A DNA stretch of 64,000 nucleotides, taken from assembly GCA_023457935.1 (NCBI GenBank), contig JAEXBA010000008.1, positions 24,581 to 88,580 of the forward strand. The letters run 5' to 3'. The translations under genes were made by a program, and so were the position numbers. The notes beneath the pieces were generated by a model. The model was not told the DNA's origin and made no database searches. It saw only the letters and a list, made by a program, of their open reading frames with translations. Of this stretch, positions 59,796 to 64,000 are shown piece by piece. This stretch comes from Bacteroidota bacterium (GTDB lineage: Bacteria > Bacteroidota > Bacteroidia > Flavobacteriales > Weeksellaceae). Numbering within the stretch: the stretch's first letter is position 1; every line of letters begins with the position of its first letter.

Positions 59796-62015
59796 ATGAA
59801 GCTTAATTTTTCTAAAATTATCACCGCAGTTCTCACCGTGGTTTCGCTGTCCGTTTTTTCGCAGGATAAGCCGAAATATGATTACAATGAGGCTTTCAAT
59901 CCTTTTTTCTATAAAAACAATGGTACAGAAACCCGTTCTGCAAGCGGTAAACCGGGACACAATTACTGGCAGAACCGTGCAGACTATGTTCTGAATGCCA
60001 CTCTGAACGAAACAAAAAAAGAAATAACAGGAAGTGCCGAAATCACTTATACCAATAATTCTTTTGATGACCTTGATTTCCTGTGGATACAGCTGGATCA
60101 GAATCTGTTTAAAAAGGATTCGCGCGGGAATGCGGTTGTGCCGGTGTCGGGAAGCCGGAACGGCGCGCACGGGCAGGTATTCGACGGCGGTTATACGATA
60201 AAAGCAGTGGAAATTCTTTCAGCCAATGGCAAAAATCTGAAAGTAGCACCGAAGTATAGTGTCACCGATTCAAGAATGCAGATCGATCTTCCTCAGGAAC
60301 TCAAAGCCAAAGGCGGAACCGTGAAATTCAGAATCGATTACTCATTTATTTCTCCGGATTACGGATCGGACCGCATGGGTGTTGAAGAAACCAAAAACGG
60401 CAAAATTTTCACAATGGCCCAATGGTTTCCGAGAATGGCCGTTTATGATGATATTATGGGCTGGAATACGCTTCCCTATCTTGGAGCGGGCGAATTTTAT
60501 CTTGAATATGGGGATATTACAGCCAGCATTACCGTTCCGGCCAACCATTATGTCGTGGCTTCCGGTGAGTTGCTGAATGCTAAAGACGTGTATTCTGCTG
60601 ATGAGAACAGAAAATGGGATCAGGCAAGAAATTCCGAAAAAACAGTGGTCATCCGGTCCGCAGCTGAGGTCAATTCTGCTGTAAAAACCGCAAATGCTAC
60701 GAAAACATGGAAATTCCGCATAGAAAATACAAGAGATTTCGCATGGGCATCGTCACCGGCTTTTATTCTGGACGCTGCGAGGATTAATTTGCCAAGCGGA
60801 AAAAAATCACTGGCAATTTCGGCATATCCCGTAGAAAGCGATGGGCAGGAAGCATGGGGAAGATCTACCGAATATACCAAAACTTCTATCGAACATTATT
60901 CGGAAAAATGGTATGAATATCCTTATCCTACTGCGATAAATGTAGCAGGAAACGAAGGCGGAATGGAGTATCCGGGAATTGTTTTCTGCCACATGGATTC
61001 TAAAGGATATAGTCTTTGGGGCGTTACCGACCATGAATTCGGGCATATTTGGTTTCCGATGATCGTGGGTTCCAATGAACGGCTTCATGCGTGGATGGAT
61101 GAAGGTTTTAATACTTTCATAAATTCTATTTCCGAGAAGAACTTTAATAACGGAGAATATTATCAGCCAAAAACAGCGCAGAGCATGGCTTTTTTCTATA
61201 ATAATGAGTCCATGGAACCGGTGATGACTGCGCCGGATAACATGAAGGAAATGAATCTTGGTTTTCTTGCCTATTACAAACCTGGCGCAGGTCTTACCAT
61301 GCTTCGTGAAAATATTCTGGGTGAAGAAAGATTTGATAAAGCCTTTCGCGAATACATTAAAAGATGGGCGTTTAAGCATCCCACGCCCGATGATTTTTTC
61401 CGCACAATGGAGAATGTTTCCGGTGAAGATCTGAGTTATTTCTGGCGCGGCTGGTTCCTGAATAAATGGAAAATTGACCAGGCGGTTACCAGCGTGAAAT
61501 ATAAAAACAACAATTATAAAAAAGGCAGTATTCTGAAAATTGAAAATATCGGACAGCTTCCGATGCCCGTAAACGGTGAAATCACGTTCAAAGATGGCTC
61601 AAGACAGAGTTTTACACTTCCGGTTGAGGTCTGGAAGAGAAACACACAGTGGACTTTCGAATTGCCGACAGACAAAGAGATTACGTCGGTAAGACTGGAT
61701 CCGAAAGGGAATTATCCTGACGCCGATCTTACAAACAATACCTTCAGATTTACATCTGCCAGTGCCGAAAGTGAGGATCTGAAGCTGTATGCGGGAACTT
61801 TTGCAAGTACACAGCTTCCGATGAAGATTACCACGACGGTACAGGACGGAAACTTGATGGCGCAGGCGAGCGGGCAGGAGGCTTTCCCTTTGCAGTATGA
61901 AGGTGACGGTAAGTTTGTTTTTGAAATTGCCGATATCCAGCTTGTATTTGATAAAGATAAGAAAGGGTTTAACCTTCTTCAGAGCGGTCAGACTTTTAAA
62001 TTTACAAAAGAGTAG
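59796..62015 (+). CDS. M1 family metallopeptidase
   Basis: The 739-residue exported protein has a signal peptide ([16 protein letters not shown]). The aminopeptidase N-like fold carries the [13 protein letters not shown] substrate loop near residue 385, zinc motif HEFGH near residue 412 ([12 protein letters not shown]) and the third ligand in DEGFNTF about 20 residues later. The substrate loop replaces the classical GxMEN with GGMEY, common in the Bacteroidota branch. It trims peptides outside the cytosol. It is followed by a terminator. Confidence 0.92.
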   Translation: MKLNFSKIITAVLTVVSLSVFSQDKPKYDYNEAFNPFFYKNNGTETRSASGKPGHNYWQNRADYVLNATLNETKKEITGSAEITYTNNSFDDLDFLWIQLDQNLFKKDSRGNAVVPVSGSRNGAHGQVFDGGYTIKAVEILSANGKNLKVAPKYSVTDSRMQIDLPQELKAKGGTVKFRIDYSFISPDYGSDRMGVEETKNGKIFTMAQWFPRMAVYDDIMGWNTLPYLGAGEFYLEYGDITASITVPANHYVVASGELLNAKDVYSADENRKWDQARNSEKTVVIRSAAEVNSAVKTANATKTWKFRIENTRDFAWASSPAFILDAARINLPSGKKSLAISAYPVESDGQEAWGRSTEYTKTSIEHYSEKWYEYPYPTAINVAGNEGGMEYPGIVFCHMDSKGYSLWGVTDHEFGHIWFPMIVGSNERLHAWMDEGFNTFINSISEKNFNNGEYYQPKTAQSMAFFYNNESMEPVMTAPDNMKEMNLGFLAYYKPGAGLTMLRENILGEERFDKAFREYIKRWAFKHPTPDDFFRTMENVSGEDLSYFWRGWFLNKWKIDQAVTSVKYKNNNYKKGSILKIENIGQLPMPVNGEITFKDGSRQSFTLPVEVWKRNTQWTFELPTDKEITSVRLDPKGNYPDADLTNNTFRFTSASAESEDLKLYAGTFASTQLPMKITTTVQDGNLMAQASGQEAFPLQYEGDGKFVFEIADIQLVFDKDKKGFNLLQSGQTFKFTKE

Positions 62016-62041
62016 TTATAACGCTGAAATACGATCATTAG

Positions 62042-62075
62042 AAACTTCCTCCGGCTTTGGGTGAAGTTTTTTTTT
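62042..62075 (+). terminator. Intrinsic terminator after the M1 peptidase gene
   Basis: A stem AAACTTC/GAAGTTT, extended by inner pairs around CCGGCTTTGGG, is followed by eight or more T residues. Confidence 0.8.
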
Positions 62076-62138
62076 ATAATATCTTTTTTCCTTTAATCGT
62101 AGAACTACTACAAAATTTGAGAAAAGTTTTAATTTTTT

Positions 62139-62168
62139 TTTGTTTGATTTTATGTGTGGATATCTTTG
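62139..62168 (+). promoter_or_regulatory. Flavobacterial promoter of hcp
   Basis: TTTG at 62139-62142 and TATCTTTG at 62161-62168, 18 bases apart, match the Bacteroidota consensus. The leader to the hcp ATG would be about 30 bases. Confidence 0.65.
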
Positions 62169-62205
62169 GGATAGTAAATCAATAACAATTAAAAAGCAAT
62201 AAGTT

Positions 62206-62616
62206 ATGGCAGCAAATTCAAGAGGCCAGCTGAAGTTCAACGGCGGCGAGGCGCAGAAGATTTTAAAACTGAATTACAGTGTATCGAGAAATACGGATGT
62301 ATCGGGCAGAGTAGCCTCGGATCCTTCGAATGCACTGATCAAAGTAACGATTGAGGCTACAGAAAGCTCTGAAGTTCTGGAAACGCTTTTGAACGGTAAG
62401 TATAAGCCGACCAAAGGAGAGATTCTGTTCAACAAGTCACACGAGGAAGGAACTTTAATTACTTTGAAGTGGGAGAACGGATATGTAATTCATCACGAAG
62501 TGGATTATGATGCCCTGAACGATGACAACATGCTGGTAAGCTTCATCATCAGTGCAGAGCAGATTGATTACGGTAACGCGAACTTCTTTGGGGAGTGGCC
62601 TATGGGCGACAAATAG
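62206..62616 (+). CDS. tssD: Type VI secretion tube protein Hcp (TssD)
   Basis: The 136-residue protein matches Bacteroidota TssD: GQLKFNGGEAQKILKLNYSV at the start, SRNTDVSGRVASDPSNALIK in the middle and INYGNANFFGEW-like DYGNANFFGEWP at the end. Hcp rings form the T6SS inner tube. Consensus promoter upstream and a terminator-like hairpin downstream suggest it is expressed mostly on its own, in keeping with the large amounts of Hcp needed. Confidence 0.93.
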   Translation: MAANSRGQLKFNGGEAQKILKLNYSVSRNTDVSGRVASDPSNALIKVTIEATESSEVLETLLNGKYKPTKGEILFNKSHEEGTLITLKWENGYVIHHEVDYDALNDDNMLVSFIISAEQIDYGNANFFGEWPMGDK

Positions 62617-62643
62617 TAGCTTAAAAGCATTGCATTTTTCATC

Positions 62644-62684
62644 AGATTCTGGTGTCCGGGCAAGCCTTTGGACATCAGAATTTT
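62644..62684 (+). terminator. Terminator-like hairpin between hcp and vgrG
   Basis: A 12-14-bp stem ATTCTGGTGTCC/GGACATCAGAAT (one G-T pair) with a 12-base loop is followed by TTTTC. It could reduce read-through from hcp to vgrG. Confidence 0.6.
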
Positions 62685-62719
62685 CGTCGTATTATGGGTT
62701 TTCGGGTTTCAAAGTCTCC

Positions 62720-62747
62720 ATCGGATGTCTGAAATCTGAAATCTAGT
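62720..62747. repeat. Heptamer repeat array, copy 3
   Basis: Units ATCGGAT, GTCTGAA, ATCTGAA, ATCTAGT in 7-base register, in the 182-base hcp-vgrG spacer. Related arrays are at 19786-19820 and 52526-52560. Confidence 0.65.
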
Positions 62748-62798
62748 CAAAAAAAATAATTAAATTTAACTCATCACAATTCCAAAAACACAAAAGAT

Positions 62799-64000
62799 AT
62801 GGCTTCAGTAACGAAAAACGGCAGGAGTGGCTTTAAGCCGCAGAACAATGCGGAGGGAATAAGAGAGAACCATCTTTTTGGCATCAACAGGCTGGTTAAG
62901 CTCAGTGTAGTGATAGAGGGAAAGATTGTTTCCCATTACAGGCATTTTAGCTTAACGCAGAAGGCGGGCGGTCATCACCGTTTTGAGATGATTCTGGCTC
63001 ATGATGCGCTGGGAAACCGTGAGAACCACAATCTGGAATCTTCCAATTCATTTTTAGGCAAGAGAATCACGGTGGTGATTAAGTATAAGGATATTCAGAA
63101 CAGTCCGGAAAGAAGTTTTGTAGGAGTTATTACAGAAGTAGGCTACCTTCAGGAACAGGGAAGTTTGGGCAATATTGTGCTTACAGGCTACAGTCCGACC
63201 ATTCTTCTGGACGGAGCGCCGCATACCCAGAGCTTCGGAGGCTCAGAGCCGACCACCATCGGTACCATTGCCGACAAAGTTATCAAGGAAGGGCTGGGAA
63301 GCAGCAGGTTTGATGTGAGAGTGGATGCGAATGATTATTCTGAAATACCGTTCAGTGCGCAGTACAACGAAACCCATTACAATTATCTGGCAAGAATGGC
63401 AGAAGCGTACGGTGAGCAGTTTTACTATGACGGTGAAGTGCTGCACTTCGGAAAACTTCCTGCTCAGAACCAGCCAATTAAATTGGTGTACGGCAGCAAT
63501 GTAAGCGATGTAAAAATTGCGCTGAAGGCAGTTCATACCAAGCCTCAGTTTTACGGATACAACTCCTCGCAGCACAGCAGACTGACTTCGGGCGATACAC
63601 CGGTAAAACACAAGGGAGAACTGGCCAAGACCGCATACAGCCACAACGATACTATTTACAAAACTCCGGCACTGCAGGTAGCACCCATCAAGGCACAGAC
63701 CGATCAGGATGTGGTACACTCTCAGGAGAGCGCATCAGGAAGTGCGGGTGTTGAAGTCTTTACGGTAACAGGAAATACAACAGTTCCTTTTCTGCATCCG
63801 GGCTGTGTTGCGGATCTTCAGATGCGCAAGCAGGATACGAATGAAACAGCGTACTTCACAAAGGTAATGATTACGGAAGTGGAATATGATATTGACACCA
63901 AAGGACATTATACCGGTAAGTTCAAAGCCATTGCGAGTGACACGGGTTTTATGCCGAAGCCGGAATTCCAGACCCCAACAGCGCAGCCACAGATTGCCAC
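62799..64000 (+). CDS. Type VI secretion spike protein VgrG, N-terminal part (runs off the window)
   Basis: From ATG 62799 the frame is open to the window end (400 codons). The sequence follows the VgrG/Phage_GPD fold: EGIRENHLFGINRLVKLSVV, HFSLTQKAGGHHRFEMILAH near residue 49, FVGVITEVGY near 107, GTIADKVIKEGLGSSRFDVR near 154 and QYNETHYNYLARMAEAYGEQ near residue 188. The gp5-like OB-fold region with FLHPGCVADL follows near residue 330. The spike sits on the Hcp tube and can carry effectors; the remaining 200 or more residues and any effector genes lie outside the window. Confidence 0.92.
   Translation, partial: MASVTKNGRSGFKPQNNAEGIRENHLFGINRLVKLSVVIEGKIVSHYRHFSLTQKAGGHHRFEMILAHDALGNRENHNLESSNSFLGKRITVVIKYKDIQNSPERSFVGVITEVGYLQEQGSLGNIVLTGYSPTILLDGAPHTQSFGGSEPTTIGTIADKVIKEGLGSSRFDVRVDANDYSEIPFSAQYNETHYNYLARMAEAYGEQFYYDGEVLHFGKLPAQNQPIKLVYGSNVSDVKIALKAVHTKPQFYGYNSSQHSRLTSGDTPVKHKGELAKTAYSHNDTIYKTPALQVAPIKAQTDQDVVHSQESASGSAGVEVFTVTGNTTVPFLHPGCVADLQMRKQDTNETAYFTKVMITEVEYDIDTKGHYTGKFKAIASDTGFMPKPEFQTPTAQPQIA

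Noticed and set aside
1..64000. CRISPR arrays, tRNA genes, insertion sequences, prophage, restriction-modification genes
   Set aside because: I read for direct repeats with unique spacers, tRNA-like cloverleaf sequences, transposase or integrase motifs and methylase motifs and saw none that could be supported.

Overview
The window is chromosomal DNA from a member of the Bacteroidota, most likely a Chryseobacterium-like flavobacterium (Weeksellaceae). The support is lineage-typical families (a T9SS sorting-domain protein, DUF4292, DUF4254, DUF2851, DUF4890, a Bacteroidota-type Hcp/TssD), AT-rich spacers, few clear Shine-Dalgarno sites, several TTG/GTG starts, and flavobacterial promoters of the form TTTG-N18-20-TAnnTTTG. 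I saw no rRNA, tRNA, CRISPR array, IS element or phage. Gene density is high and no gene-free stretch exceeds 300 bases.

Layout. 1-7.5 kb: a partial GNAT gene, an RDD membrane protein, then a tight + strand series SpoIIM-like / polytopic membrane protein / DUF4129 / DUF4350 / MoxR AAA+ ATPase / DUF58. 7.6-11 kb: an OsmC protein, a large GH63-type glucosidase on the minus strand and a small HicB-like protein. 11-20.8 kb: a methionine regulon with a consensus promoter and a SAM riboswitch, followed by a MetX-like acyltransferase, an ACT-homoserine dehydrogenase without a kinase domain, MetZ, a MetH split into two genes with a fatty acid desaturase between them, and MetF. 20.8-27.5 kb: secreted and GNAT-fold proteins, folE, cysS, a zinc-ribbon membrane protein and a T9SS cargo protein. 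27.7-33.9 kb: a DPE2-like 4-alpha-glucanotransferase, a low-complexity secreted protein, a glycosyltransferase, a Spy-like protein and ferritin. 34-44 kb: a RecB/AddA-like helicase-nuclease, a carboxypeptidase-regulatory-like protein, SIMPL, GNAT, PspC, DUF2851, BshA (bacillithiol) and a NagZ-like GH3 enzyme. 44-52.4 kb: a lipoprotein, a nucleoside phosphorylase, RibA, then a minus-strand envelope group (lipoprotein, DUF4254, TatA, EnvC-like protein, DUF4292), a sugar nucleotidyltransferase and a flippase. 52.5-64 kb: dihydroorotase, lysoplasmalogenase, an M16 protease, a LysM-like protein, an SDR reductase, an M1 aminopeptidase, and at the right edge Hcp and the first 400 codons of VgrG of a type VI secretion system.

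The clearest working unit is the methionine regulon, where promoter, riboswitch and enzymes together describe homoserine to methionine. The membrane/MoxR/DUF58 block is the most coherent unit whose function is not settled. The T6SS edge, the EnvC-TatA neighbourhood and a small dispersed heptamer repeat (three intergenic copies) are the other points worth following. I did not find a convincing wholly new system; most of the window is conserved flavobacterial core genome in some unusual arrangements.
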